Of a stretch of DNA of 64,000 bases, positions 51,158 to 62,446 are shown in pieces. Made by a program: the position numbers and the translations under genes. The stretch comes from Platanthera guangdongensis (taxonomy: Eukaryota > Streptophyta > Magnoliopsida > Asparagales > Orchidaceae). The first letter of the stretch is position 1; every line of letters starts with the position of its first letter. The notes beneath the pieces are model-generated. The model was given only the letters and a program-made list of their open reading frames with translations. It was not told the DNA's origin and did not search any database. The stretch covers positions 230,818,646-230,882,645 of the forward strand of contig CM077163.1 in the NCBI GenBank assembly GCA_039583875.1, written 5' to 3'.

Positions 51158-51236
<79 letters not shown>
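51158..51236 (+). repeat. (TA)n microsatellite in the LINE 2 tail
   Basis: About 39 TA steps, 79 bp, inside the 3' end of LINE 2. About 20 bp (GGCTAATGCCACCTTTCAAG on the minus strand) separate it from the target duplication. Confidence 0.97.
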
Positions 51237-51238
<2 letters not shown>

Positions 51239-51419
51239 AAAACAAAAATTACATTGGCACCATATCCTTAGAGAGGATGAAAGATAGAGCTTGGGGAAGG
51301 GGCATACCCCTATCCCAATTAAAGTTCAATCTACAAGCTGAATTAGCAACATAGTCGGCCACAGAGTTGGCTCTACGATCAACAAGTGACAGCACAAACT
51401 TAGGACAATCTTTCAAGGA

Positions 51420-52838
51420 TCAAGCAAGTAGTCCTTCCATAGCCCCATTCCAAGTACCTGATAGAATGCGGTTTATAGTGGCACAAGCGAAGGCGGAGTC
51501 TCCCTCAAGGATCACTCCAGTAGCGGCATCCATGAAATTTTTGGCAACATCCATACCAAGCTGAGCACTTCTGAGTTCAGACATGTTGACTGAGCGGCTA
51601 TGTATTTTGACCCCCATGGCAGTAATAAGAGCACCATTATGATCCCGAATCGAGCATCCAATCCCGGCCAAATTGTTTGGATGAACCGATCCATCGAAAT
51701 TAATCTTCAACCATCCAAATGGCGGGGGCGACCAAAAAAGCTCGCGGGTTACACGGGCCGCCCAGTGACCATTGGAAGCTTCCAAAATAGCATTGAGAAT
51801 AATAGATGATGGCTGCATGTAGGACTCCCCATGGACCCGCTGATTCCTTGCTCTCCAAATAGCGTAAATAATAGAGGCCAGCACCTTAATTTCCTTGGAA
51901 TCGGTGCACAGATCCAATTCATCCAGCAGGGCGTCCAACAGAGATGGTCGTGTGGAGTTTAAGCGAATGCCCATTCGTGACATCGTCGCCCGAATACGGC
52001 CAGCAAAGGAACAGCTCCCGAAGATGTGGTGCACATTTTCAGCAAGGTTGCAATTCTTGGGACAGCACGCGTCGTCTCTGAGCCGGTGCCGGTGGAGCCA
52101 GTCATGCGTTGGAAGCATGTCATTTACGGCTCGCCAAATCATGGCTAGATAACGGGGCTGCGACTTGATGTTCCAAATTTTTCCGCCCTCAAGCAGCCCA
52201 CTCGGGCATTCCTGATTGTAAATCAAACCAGCATCCATTCGTTGCTTCTCAGAGTGGGCCCAGATAAGCTTGTCCCGACCGCCCACATTGTCCCTAGGCA
52301 AGCGGAAGGCAACATCAATTAGGCCATCGCTAAGGCCGCTCATAAGCTCCAGCAGCCAGTTAGAAGTAGCATCCGGGAAACCATCAATATGAGCAGGCAG
52401 CACCGCCACATTAATAAAAGTTGGCCAATGGCTGAGCGGGAGAACGTCAAGCCAGTTGTCATCCAAAGTAGAGATGTCCCTGCCGTTCCCTACCATCCAA
52501 AAAGAATGCTTTTCCATAAACTCGCCGCCTAGGGAGATACACCGCCAGATTTTTGAGTGGCTGCGATTGGGCTTGAATCTTTCGCGCCCAACATACTTGG
52601 CCCCAAAAACTCTTGCCAACAGCGAGCCATCGGCACCGCCACCCTGGCCGCGAATTTCCCCATAAGGATGCGCCGCCATAAGAGTAGATCTTTGAAGCCC
52701 AGCCCGCCTTTATCCTTGGGCACACATAACTCCAGCCATCTCGAGAAATGCAGAGATCGGCTGCTGGAATTCCCACCCCATAGGAAAGCAGCAAGTAAGC
52801 TATTTATTTTATTTATGGTAGAGATCGGCATTTGGGAA
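51420..52838 (-). pseudogene. LINE 2 ORF2 C-terminus: RT thumb, zinc domain, RNase H
   Basis: From the right: INKINSLLAAFLWGG, then LCVPKDKGGLGFKDLLLWRR (52700-52830), a frameshift near 52670, and then 419 open codons (51420-52679). These have the zf-RVT region (DWLHRHRLRDDACCPKNCNL, then HHIFGSC) and a plant-type RNase H domain (WLKINFDGSVHPNNLAGIGC with an IRDHNG motif, and later ELRSAQLGMDVA and ILEGDSAFA). It is the nearly intact tail of an L1 polyprotein. A stop at 51420 ends it in the RNase H. Confidence 0.9.
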
Positions 52839-52855
52839 GGCTCACCCCCTCTTTC

Positions 52856-53219
52856 GGAGACGACACCTTCACGTTCTCGAGCTGGTGCTCCCTCCTCATC
52901 ATTGTCGTCCCCAGCTACGCCTCCGTGTGCTTGCAGGTTCCCTGGTTCTTGACAGGGGCGACAGCGCCCTTTGCCCTCCAATAGACGGAATCGGGCAGTC
53001 GTTTGTTGGTAACGAGGCTATGGCGGATGCTAGGGTTCCGATGATGACCGGAATCTAAAATAAATATAAATAATTAAAATATTATAAAATAATTTGAATG
53101 ATTTTAGAAACTCTGAGGCGAGGAGGTAAATGTAATTTTGAAGAATAAAGGGGGTGCAACTCATAATAATGAAAATTTTTATAGTAGATCCGGATAATAA
53201 ACCATACAAAAAAGAATAA
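52856..53219 (+). other. DNA right of LINE 2
   Basis: Without LINE 2 the sequence around the target (51040-51138 joined to 52856-52985) gives a + frame with TFTFSSWCSLLIIVVPSYAS and then VCLQVPWFL, which looks membrane-like. I do not recognise it and cannot tell whether it was ever a gene. Confidence 0.3.
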
Positions 53220-53635
53220 GGTGATTGTTAACCGCAACCCGCAATTTTACTTGTCGCACCCCAAAACTATCCAATTTTTTGCGTCTTTTTGAAATACGCC
53301 TTGTACATGCAATATCAGGAAAAGTGTTCAACACGAAAGTTGTAGATATCGACGAGATCTACAACTTTCGTGTTGATCACTTTTCCTAAAAATGCACGTA
53401 CAAGGCGTACTTTGAAAATATGCCCAGATTTTGCGCCTTTTCAAAATACGCCTTGTACGTGCAATTTCAGGAAAAGTGTTCACCACAAAAGTTGTAGATC
53501 TCGTCGATATCTACAACTTTCGTGTTGAACACTTTTCCTGAAATTGCACGTACAAGGCGTATTTCGAAAAGACGTGAAAAATTGGGAGATTTTGGGGTGC
53601 GACTAGCCATTTACGGGTTGCGGTTAACAATCACC
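53220..53635. mobile_element. foldback element, copy 1 (416 bp)
   Basis: Ends are GGTGATTGTTAACCGCAACCCG and its reverse complement. A perfect 8-bp duplication AAGAATAA lies at 53212-53219 and 53636-53643, the length made by hAT-type transposases. Inside, each half is itself a palindrome: AGGAAAAGTG...AAAGTTGTAGAT / ATCTACAACTTT...CACTTTTCCT occurs at about 53317-53385 and again at 53472-53540. The two palindromes are themselves inverted relative to each other. Four arms of about 100 bp alternate in direction. Confidence 0.88.
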
Positions 53636-53719
53636 AAGAATAATCTACCAAAAAAGATTAAAAAAGAAGATGTAAATAAAAAAAATAGGACAGAGAAAGC
53701 AAGCATTTAGTAAATAACA

Positions 53720-54030
53720 AAATTTTACTGCTTTAAAAAACAATATACATGTATAGAAGAAAGGAGAAGAGAAGATAATACCGCAGGCAATGTGAGACTA
53801 AAAATAAGCCGTACGGACAATGCGGTTTGAATAGGTCAAACCGCATGACTGTATAACTGGTGAAACTGTCTACAAGACGGTTTCCGATCTCTATCCAACA
53901 ACATGCTGCAAACACGGAAAACCGCTAAGCTCCAACATGGTCAAGCCACTAGTCCGTGACAGCGGGATGCCACCAGACCGCAAGAATGCGTTGTCAAACC
54001 GCCCGATCTGAACTGCGGGTAGCCCTAATA
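53720..54030 (+). repeat. possible MITE-like stretch rich in AAACCGC
   Basis: GCGGTTTGAATAGGTCAAACCGC (about 53821-53843) is a hairpin, and further AAACCGC/GCGGTTT-like motifs lie at 53920-54000. No ends fixed. Confidence 0.3.
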
Positions 54031-54446
54031 GAAAAAATAAATATTTATTTACAGAGAAGTCTCACCATCCACTTCACAATTCACATACTGAAAAATTTTC
54101 CGCCGACGAAATATTAAAAGTCAAAAAGGCAATTTATAACCTCTCATCCACCACAACGGCGGGAAAACCGAGGCGCACGTGCCCCTTTATGCGCAACTTG
54201 CTTCGATGCTATATATTTCTCCTCCCGATTATTTAAAATATTTAGTTATTTACTGCAGATTTGTTATTCTGAATATTCTCTCTGAGAATAATAAAAAATA
54301 AGGAAAAGATGAGAGAAACAAGTTGGATGATGATATTCGGCCAGTTTATGTTCAATTGGATGTTATTTGTTAGGTAATTCTTAAAGAATGACGCTTTAAT
54401 TTATATATTTATGACCGTCATTACGGTGCCAAAGAGAGCTTAAGGC

Positions 54447-55968
54447 TTAATTTGATGTGGCAATGGAGATTGTGATTTGTGAACGCGACTTTCGTACGTG
54501 AATGCTGGATCTATTTCATTTATTTTTGTTGCGGACTAACTCAATGTCACGGTCGGGTCGGATTTATTCGTACCGCCTTAGCTCACGAGGCGGTCGAGCG
54601 CGCACACAGTCAATGAAAGCAGAAAGTTGACACAAAATGTGATGACGTGGAAAAACCCCTTAAATGGGTAAAAAACCACGTGAACAGGTCTGTGCCGGTC
54701 AAACTCCATTAGATTTCGGTGTTTACAGTGTGTTGGAGAATCGGGGCGACGGGCCGCTCCCGTTACAGCTTGGGGAGAGAGAGAGACGACGACTCCGGGA
54801 GAGAGAGAGACGACGACTCCCGACGGGCAACAGGCTGCGCCGCATGAGTAGCTTGGACGTTGGAATGTGTGGGATGGTCTCGGTGCTCTGGCACTTCTGG
54901 TTGCGTTCACTTGCTTGTTGCGGTCGACTTCCTCCTTTGGCTCTTGCGGGGACTTGGACGTTTTCCTGCTGGCTACGCGGTGGTGGAGCGCTGGTGGCCG
55001 TGGGCGTCCGCTGGTGGTTCACGGCCGACGCGGGGGAGGAGGCAGGAGAGCTCTCACCCGAAGAAGAAGAAAGCTCCGGGCATCCAAAAGGTGAAGAATG
55101 AAGACCCACTGGGGTCCTTTTATAGCCTCCAGGGGAGGGTCATGGCGGGCCCCACCACTAAAGTGGTGGGTTAGTGGGTGGTTACCCTCTTGATCGGACG
55201 GCGAGGAGAGCCTCCTCTCGATCGGACGGTGGGGAGGTCGTCCACGGCGACGGGCCGCCACGACGGCGGGCGGCGACAACGGGCGGGCCGGCGGGCGGCG
55301 GCGGGCCGGCGGGCGGCGGCGGCGGGCCGGCCGGCGGGCGGCGGCGGCGGGCCGGCGGGCGGGCGGGCGGCGGGCGGCGGCGGGCGGAGGCGGCCGGGCG
55401 GCGGGCGGCGGTCGGCGATTCCCCCATGGGGTGAGTGGCGGGCCCCACCCCCCATGATTTCCCCCTCATGAGAGTTCATGGAGGGGGTGGGCCACCCATG
55501 ACCCATTTTTGGGGGAGATTATGAAGGGCTTCTCTCCTATAAATGAAGGTGGAGTCCATCAATTTTTATGTTTAAAAATATTTTTTTTTGGTTGCCGGCA
55601 TAAACACAAGGTCGGTCCACAACACCAAATTAACATACTAGCTTAGTATATCGATCAGCTGATGTTGACCTTGATTAATTAATATATAGTTGAACGCCTA
55701 GAAAAGCTACGTACGGGATAATAAAAATAAAATATATTCATAAACTAATTATATAATTTTAAACAGCCTGTTAAATATCAATGGCAAAGACTCCGTTATA
55801 TATGGTGGTGGCAGTCGTAAACGGATGATTTAAATCATTATTCGTTAATAATCATCCAACAAATATCATACGTTTGAGCATAAAAGTGAATGAAGTTCAT
55901 TAGTTGGGTGTTAATGAATGACAACTTAACCCTCATGTTCATGACAGCCATCACCGTGCCAAATAGAA
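54447..55968 (+). mobile_element. candidate TIR element with TTA target
   Basis: The left end GGCTTAATTTGATGTGGCAATGG follows TTAA at 54443. The right end, reversed, reads GGTTCTATTTGGCACGGTGATGG, followed by TAA. The interior contains the GC-rich stretch at 55250-55430. A second right end of the same kind (GTCATTACGGTGCCAAAGAGAGC) abuts it on the left at 54442, and a third (GCCATCACCGTGTCAAATGAAGC) lies at 59948-59974. Assignment to PIF/Harbinger is by analogy with the smaller MITEs. Confidence 0.45.
55250..55430 (+). repeat. GC-rich (GGCGGGC)n low-complexity tract
   Basis: Almost only G and C, built of CGGCGGGC, GGCCGG and CGGCGG runs. The frames open on both strands here are compositional and not called as genes. 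Confidence 0.9.
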
Positions 55969-56690
55969 CCTAAAGGGATAATGATTTTTCAAGCATGTTA
56001 AACTTTGAGCTCCACCATTTTATTCTCCGAACATCAGATTACCCCATGGAAATAAATAACGTAGACAATTAGCTTGTTTGATGTTTTGCATTCAAGGGCA
56101 AGCTTCACTTCAATCTTTCAACATGAAAGTAATGATTATTAGGGCTGAGGTTGGCGCGCCTTAAATATTATGCCCAAAACTTATTTTTTTTTGTAATATT
56201 TATCATACCAAACATATATTATACGATAATGACGTTTTTGTCCAATCTTATCCCGTGAATTGGCTTGCAACTTGATAGATAAATTACCCCGTGAAAAAAA
56301 AATGAAATAAATTACCCCGCAAAACCTTTGTATTTACTTGCATTTTCTAATCTTTTATCGTTGTGGAGACTCGAGACTCATCCTCATATATTTTTCCTTT
56401 ACAAAAAATAAATAATAACAATATTTTATATACAAATCTGCATAATATTTATATAAAATTTATTTCTTAATTTTAAAGAAATACGGGAGTTCATAATTTT
56501 ATATAATTTGGATCACAGTTTGGTGTTTTTGCACCAATGTGTTTAGACATGTGACTCCTTTTCGTATGGTTATGGTGTTCATGAACATGGGGGTTAAATT
56601 TGTAAATGTATATTTGGACGAATAACGGGTTTGGAGGCATAACGGGTCCGTTTGGGTACACGGTTAACCCATACCCGTAGTAACTCTTAA
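55500..56690 (+). other. AT-rich stretch without recognised content
   Basis: A TATA-like CTATAAATGAAGG occurs at about 55537. The rest is AT-rich, with no coding or repeat structure that I can support beyond the element end at 55968. Confidence 0.45.
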
Positions 56691-57164
56691 GGATTTGCCT
56701 ATTAATTATACCCACCTAGGGACAACGGGTAGGGTATTCCACTTTGATCACCACTCGGATGCTTCGAGCGACTATCACATTCTTGAAGCATTGGCCCAGT
56801 CGCTCACGTATCTCTCCCGTAACCGTCTCTCCCCAGAAAAAAAAATTTTAGCCGCCGCTGTTCTCCAGTCCCGAAGACGAAACCGCTCCCGTGCTCCTGT
56901 TTCTCTTCCCCGCCGTCTCCCGATTTCGATAGATCAAAGAAAAAAAACCCGTAACGGTTTCCTCTCCTGCTCCCCGTCCGCCGTCGCTCAATCAAAGAAA
57001 AAACATCGCCGCCTGGATTTTGATCGGAAGCCGTTTTCTGCGATTTCCTCACGCAGCTGGTGCGTTCGATCGGGAAGGAAAAAGGCATTTCCTTCGCCTT
57101 GCCGGTTTCCAGTTTTCTCGCTTGATCTGGAAGGAGACCCTATGCCGTCTCACCATTTCTCGGT

Positions 57165-57325
57165 CTTGCCACCGCCTGGAAGAGGGAAGTACCGCCGCCT
57201 GGAAGAGGGAAGAACCGCCGCCTGGAAGGAGACCCTCCGCCTGGAAGAGGGAAGTACCGCCGCCTGGAAGAGGGAAGAACCGCCGCCTGGAAGGAGACCC
57301 TCCACCTGGAAGAGGGAAGAACCAC
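57165..57325 (+). repeat. tandem repeat of CCGCCTGGAAGAGGGAAG units
   Basis: About seven units of 20-23 bp in a higher order of roughly 66 bp (unit ending GGAAGGAGACCCT at about 57235 and 57301). On the minus strand all three frames give LPGGGSPSRRR-like repeats. Non-coding. Confidence 0.9.
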
Positions 57326-57404
57326 AGTAAAAGAAAACAAAAGGTCCCGATTTCTGTTTTTTCCCTGCAGCCTGGAGCAGTTTCGCCGGCAATTTTTTCT
57401 TTCA

Positions 57405-57820
57405 TTAAACGACAGCAAGTCCACTATTGGATTTATATTCACACTAGAAGGAGCAGCTGTAGCTTGGAAGTTCAAGAGACAATCATATATTGCACTGTCT
57501 TCTATGAAATCCGAACTCTATACTATAACATCAAAGGTAGAAGAAGCAGAGTGGATAAGAGATTTGGTGATGGACATTCCACTGTCGAGCCTGAAGTTGA
57601 GTTCTGTTGTAGTTTACTGCGACAATCAGACTACTAGAATAATTGTTACGAACACTTTCTTCAATAGCAAAAGAAGGCAACTACGGATGAAAAAAGACTA
57701 ATTGACCTCCCTTACGAGTCAAGAGATTGTGAATCTCATTGATATGAGGTCAAAAGATAATGTTGCAGACGTCTTAACAAAGAACTTAAATAGAGTTCTC
57801 ACAATTAAAACATCGGGAGA
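57405..57820 (+). pseudogene. copia element H: RNase H fragment
   Basis: STIGFIFTLEGAAVAWKFKR then QSYIALSSMKSELYTITSKVEEAEWIRDL (about 57420-57570), VVVYCDNQTT near 57605, and NVADVLTKNL near 57760. This is the end of a copia polyprotein. Coding has a stop near 57701. Upstream RT is missing. It might end in an LTR near 57830, but no boundary was fixed. Confidence 0.88.
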
Positions 57821-57829
57821 GATGATATT

Positions 57830-58545
57830 AACGTTCATAGAAATATGAAATTTTCTCATATGTTTATGTTTTTATAGCAAGAACCTATAATAACAACATT
57901 CAAGCCTCTAATAACAGACTGAAAACCCCAAATAATTTCTTGATGAAAGCCCAAGATGGTTAGATGCCAGTCATTCCACACCCGATGACTTTACATCTTT
58001 CTCGTTGTAAACTGATTTGAGAATTATTCAACTGAGAATAGAAAGTCGTTGTATGAGTTAATCTAACATTAGTGGTCATAGCACATTATTTCACATTTGA
58101 TAATGTTGCAAATGACGGTGTGCCAAGTCATATGATGAGGTACATAGTGGTCACTAATCCGTAAGATAACAACGTTTGATTTATTAAAATCAAAACTTGA
58201 CTGGTCCTAGCTAGACTGGATAGAGATGCTGACAGTGTTACTTCACTACTGCTACAAGTGCTATGCTCATTTAGGTAGAGCTAGTCTACTTTGATACGTC
58301 ACTGCATATGTTTATGAATTTATAGAGTATGACTCATGAAATTCCTTACAGGCACTGGTGAAGATGGAGGAGAGAAAGTAGATTTTCACATAGATGATGA
58401 TCTACTCTCCCAATAGAATTGTTACACGTTTATTTGTAATCATTTTTTATTTTTCAGACTTTGTTATTATTGAGTAGCACCTTTTTCTTTGGATATATTA
58501 TGTTATTGTTTTTAAACTCAAATTTATGTTTTTCTTTAAAAACTT
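57830..58545 (+). other. stretch between two copia tails
   Basis: AT-rich. It may hold the 3' LTR of element H. No ends or coding recognised. Confidence 0.4.
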
Positions 58546-58937
58546 GTTTAGATATTCTCCACTTTAGTCGGAAAGCCACTCTGCAGGACATTGTGGATTT
58601 ATCTACGACAGAGGCTGAGTACATTGTTGCAGTGGAAGCCGCGAAGGAAGCTATCTGGCTCAAAGGTCTCGCCAAAGAACTCAGGATTTCTCAGGAAGCG
58701 GTGAAGATGCACTGTGACAGTCAAAGTGCGATTTGTCTGGCCAAAGACCCGGTCTACCATGCCAGGACAAAACACATTGATGTGTGGTACCATAAGTTGA
58801 GAGAGTTCGTTTCTGGAGGAGATATTCAGTTACTAAAGGTGCACACTGAGGATAACATTGCAGACATGTTGACCAAGCCGTTGACCGGAGTCAAGTTCAA
58901 GCACTGCCTTGACTTGGCTCATATTTGTGCGTGCTGA
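58546..58937 (+). pseudogene. copia element I: RNase H end (Tork/Tnt1-like)
   Basis: FSRKATLQDIVDLSTTEAEY then AAKEAIWLKGLAKEL (58560-58680), MHCDSQSAICLAKDPVYHAR then TKHIDVWYHKLREF (58710-58810) and DNIADMLTKPLTGVKFKHCL (58850-58910). This is intact to its stop at 58935-58937. The CDSQSAI-x-LAK, VYHARTKHIDV and GVKF-x-HCL blocks are those of the Tnt1/Tork lineage. Upstream RT is absent. Confidence 0.92.
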
Positions 58938-58991
58938 TCGTGGTAACCCCAGAGAGAGGGGGTAGTTCGTTGAAGGGAGGATTAAGTTGCA

Positions 58992-59054
58992 GGTGGAGTC
59001 TGTCGCGTGAGGCGTCAAGGTGGAGTCTGTCGCGTGAGGCGTCAAGGTGGAGAT
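58992..59054 (+). repeat. two 27-bp repeats before the LTR of element I
   Basis: GGTGGAGTCTGTCGCGTGAG... starts at 58992 and 59019, and a partial third (GGTGGAGAT) at 59046 serves as the polypurine tract of the 3' LTR. Confidence 0.92.
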
Positions 59055-59901
59055 TGTTAGATTATGACACCTCATCACGCCCGGATCGTTAGGATCACGT
59101 CATGTCACCGATCCATGAGAGTTATTCATTCCTAGTTTAGGATTGTCTCAATATAGGAATATCATTTGGAGGAGAATTTATTTTGGGGCTCCTCATTCCT
59201 AATCCGGGCAGATCTTTTTTTGGGCAATCCTATTCTTTTGGAAATTCTTGATGGCCGGTTATTTCCATTCCCAAATCAGGAATTATGTCCTAATTTGACG
59301 GTGGTTTTTTTGTTGCTATTTAATTGGTGATCCTGACCGAAGACACACTTTGAGAGGAGAAAATCGTGAGATACAATTCAGAAGGAGTTTATTCTCGGGT
59401 TGCTGGTGGAGTCCTCATTCCGGCGGTTTCAGGTTCGGTGGCGGTAGTTTCGGGCTTCCCAGCAGTGGCAGCATCCTGTCGGCTCCAGGCGGAGCGACAT
59501 CAGGTCGGGATTCACTCTCGGCAGCCGACTACCAGCCGTGGTTCGGAGACGGCAACAGCGACAGCAGGCGGCTGATCCAGTTGGAATCAGCCTCAGGAGT
59601 GCAGACGCGGCGGCGGCAGAACCAGGATGAAGATAGCATTTCAACCTTGCAGATCCGACAGTTTCTGGTTGTGAATTTTGATATATATATTTTGTATCAC
59701 TGTAACCTGTAACTTTCTGATTTATAGTGGATTCCTTCCGGCGCGCTCTCCCCGTGGAGTAAGAGTCCCAACTCCGAACCACGTAATATTGATTGTCGTC
59801 TGTGTGCTTGAAATCTCGCTCCGTTATTTTATTTTGCGCGATTGTGTTTGCTCGATTTAATTCCGTTGCGCTACCGCGGTATTCGTTCCGATTGCATAAC
59901 A
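59055..59901 (+). repeat. 3' LTR of copia element I
   Basis: Starts TGTTAGATTATGAC after the purine-rich AAGGTGGAGAT and most likely ends GATTGCATAACA at 59901, 847 bp. The gap between stop codon and LTR (about 117 bp) and the length suit Tork-type elements. The 5' LTR is absent, so the right end is an inference from the TG...CA rule. Confidence 0.7.
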
Positions 59902-60429
59902 GTTTGTTAGGCGATTCTTAACGAATCACAGTTTAATCCATGCATTTACGACCGCCATCACCGTGTCAAATGAAGCATTAATGTCATCGTCATAGAATAT
60001 ATGTTAGACATGAAAATGATTATGATGGAAGCCAGAAAAAAGGAAACTCATTTTAAGCATAATTGATTGAAATTCGGTAGGTAATTAGGTAAATATATTA
60101 AATAAATAAATAAAAGTGGATCACTCCGTCTAAATAATTTATTATTATTATTTTACATTTTTATTATACAAAATCATCATTTGAGAAAATGAGGCATACT
60201 GAATACTGAATATTCTGTTCGGGAATGACGTAGAGCGTGTCGAAATTTCTCAGTCCGCTTCCCAAAATTTGCTCTTAAAGCTCGCACAGTAAATAATGCA
60301 CCAATAAGTCTACAGTTACTTTGTTTTATATTTTTCTGCGATGACGCCATTATTACGTATACAAAATGCAAGCCATCTGTGACCAAACGGGAATATTAAT
60401 ACATTAGTCAGCTGATCTTATTTATTATA

Positions 60430-60842
60430 GGCAATTGTTAACCCCAAGTCTTTATTGGTTAATCGTACTCCAAAATCTCATAATTTTTTGTGCCTTTTCA
60501 AAATACGTCTTTTACATGCAATTTCAGGAAAAGTGTTCAACACAAAAGCTGTAGATCTCGTCGAGATCTACAGCTTTCGTGGTGATCACTTTTCCTAAAA
60601 ATTCATGTACAAGGCGTACTTTGTAAATATGCCCAGATTTTGCGTATTTTCGAAATAAGTCTTGTACATGCAATTTCAGGAAAAGTGTTCAACACGAAAG
60701 TTGTAGATCTCGTCGAGATCTACAACTTTTGTGTTTAATATTTTTCCTGAAATTGCATGTACAAGACGTATTTCGAAAAGACTCGAAAAATTAAGAGATT
60801 TTGGGTGAGACTACCAATAACAGATTGCGGTTAACAATCACC
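60430..60842. mobile_element. foldback element, copy 2
   Basis: Same family as 53220-53635: GGCAATTGTTAACCCC... at the left and GGTTAACAATCACC at the right, with the AAAAGTGTTCAACAC/AAAGCTGTAGATCTC palindromes inside (about 60528-60600 and 60680-60752). The flanks TTATTATA (60422-60429) and TTATTTTA (60843-60850) match at seven of eight bases. Confidence 0.85.
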
Positions 60843-60850
60843 TTATTTTA

Positions 60851-61258
60851 GACAATTGTTAATCGCAACCCGTAATTGGCTACTCGTACCCCAAAATCTT
60901 CCAATTTTTCGCGCCTTTTCGAAATAAATCTTCTACATGCAATATCAGGAAAAGTGTTCAACACGAAAGCTGTAGATATCGACGATATCTACAACTTTCG
61001 TGTTGAACACTTTTCCTGAAATTGCATGTACAAGACGTATTTCGAAAAGGCGCAAAATCTGGGCATATTTCCAAAATACGCCTTGTACATGCATTTTTAG
61101 TAAAAGTGATCAACACGAAAGTTGTAGATCTCGTCAATATCTACAACTTTCATGTTGAACACTTTTCCTGATATTGCATGTAAAAGTCGTATTTTGAAAA
61201 GACGCAAAAATCTAAAGATTTTGGGATACGACAAGCAAAATAACTGGTTGTGATTACC
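60851..61258. mobile_element. foldback element, copy 3, adjacent to copy 2
   Basis: GACAATTGTTAATCGCAACCCG at the left and GGTTGTGATTACC at the right, with the same four-arm structure (AAAGCTGTAGATATCGACGATATCTACAACTTT near 60966-60998). Only eight bases (TTATTTTA) separate it from copy 2. No clear duplication to the right of 61258. Confidence 0.83.
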
Positions 61259-61616
61259 AGTATATTCTTCAAATATTTACTTTTAAATTTGTGTCAAAAT
61301 GATCGTACGGTTCTAAAAATCAAGTAATTTTTTTTTACAAAAAATTCGATTTGCTCTACAAAAGGTCAGCATGCTTTGGAACTTGTCTGACCGTCACAGT
61401 CAGTGGTGCTCCTCTCATCATCCTTCACAAAAATGGGATCAACTGTCTGTGATTGAGCACATGTCAAACCCAATTTAGATGTGTCAACGAGTTATGGGAT
61501 CTGATTGACACATCTTATATTGATGAATAAGCTGTTAATTCAAAAATAATAATTGAATAAAAAATTTATAAAAGCAATAATGAATATGTAACAAATTATT
61601 TGGATTAAGGTTTTGA

Positions 61617-62273
61617 GAAACGGAGCGGAAATCGAACCGGTAAGTTCAAATGTTCAAGATCCGACCGGTGGGATCGGTCGGACCGGGTCGAACCGGCCTA
61701 TAAAATTATAAAATAAAATATGTAATCATTAGAACAAAAATTATGACATATTGTCAAATTATATTGCAAATCAATATATCATAAACACAACATTAGATGA
61801 TAACATTTTGTGATATTTTCTCACACAAATACAAAATAATAATAATAATTATCTCAAAATAGTAACAAGCTACTAAATTACTAATATTTAATTCAAATCA
61901 TAGTCTAATGAGTCAAATCACATGAGGAAGACGAAGAACTGAGGAAGATATCAGCTAACGGTAGTTTCACGAAGACAATTGAATCATATGGCCGAATGCT
62001 TGTTTTAGAGAAACCAAATAAGTTAACTCTAGCCCCAGAGAACTCTATCAGTTAATTTAAATCATTGGATCTAAAATTAATGGTGATTTTGTGAACCGCC
62101 CGGTCAGCCAAAAACCGATCCGATTTTTGGTTATACAGTTCAACCGGTCGGTTTCCAGGTTCCTGCCCGGTTCTTGGCCAGGACGGTTTTAAGAACCTGA
62201 CCGGACCGCCCGAAGGACCGGTTAGCGGTTCAACCGGTCGGACCGGCCGGTCCGGTCCGGTTTTTAAAACGTT
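61617..62273. mobile_element. MITE with CCGGTTCAACCGG-rich ends
   Basis: 657 bp. The left end AAGGTTTTGAGAAACGGAGCGG and the right end, reversed, AACGTTTTAAAAACCGGACC are inverted repeats. The inner arms are full of ACCGGTCGGACCGG and TTCAACCGGTCGG. The centre is AT-rich and non-coding. This is a well-known plant miniature-element shape, probably Mutator-related. The flanks do not give a clean duplication. Confidence 0.7.
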
Positions 62274-62446
62274 GATTGGAATAGTTTGTCCATAAGTGCT
62301 GATCTAAAATTTCATTCTTTCATAAGGGTCCTTTTGTTTGGACGCATTTTTCACTCGGGCGCAATTTCTGGTCGGGCGCGTGTATAACCCGTAATTCGTC
62401 GGGATCAAAAGTACCCCAGCAAACGGCTATTCACAGATCATTTGGC

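Larger units (their letters stand above)
51139..52838 (-). mobile_element. LINE 2: 5'-truncated L1-type element
   Basis: A 1.7-kb insertion on the minus strand flanked by a perfect 17-bp duplication GGCTCACCCCCTCTTTC (51122-51138 and 52839-52855), as LINE integration makes. It carries only the C-terminal part of ORF2 and a 3' tail with a (TA)n run instead of poly(A). 5' truncation is usual for LINEs. Confidence 0.93.

Noticed and set aside
51033..51354. Frames coding IYIYIY runs
   Set aside because: The (TA)n microsatellite in the LINE 2 tail.
55171..55506. Frames of about 90-110 codons over the GC-rich tract
   Set aside because: Arg/Gly/Pro strings caused by (GGCGGGC)n. No homology or start context.
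57020..57637. 205-codon + frame
   Set aside because: Runs through the GGAAGAGGGAAG tandem repeat and then out of frame across the copia H RNase H; a composite by chance.
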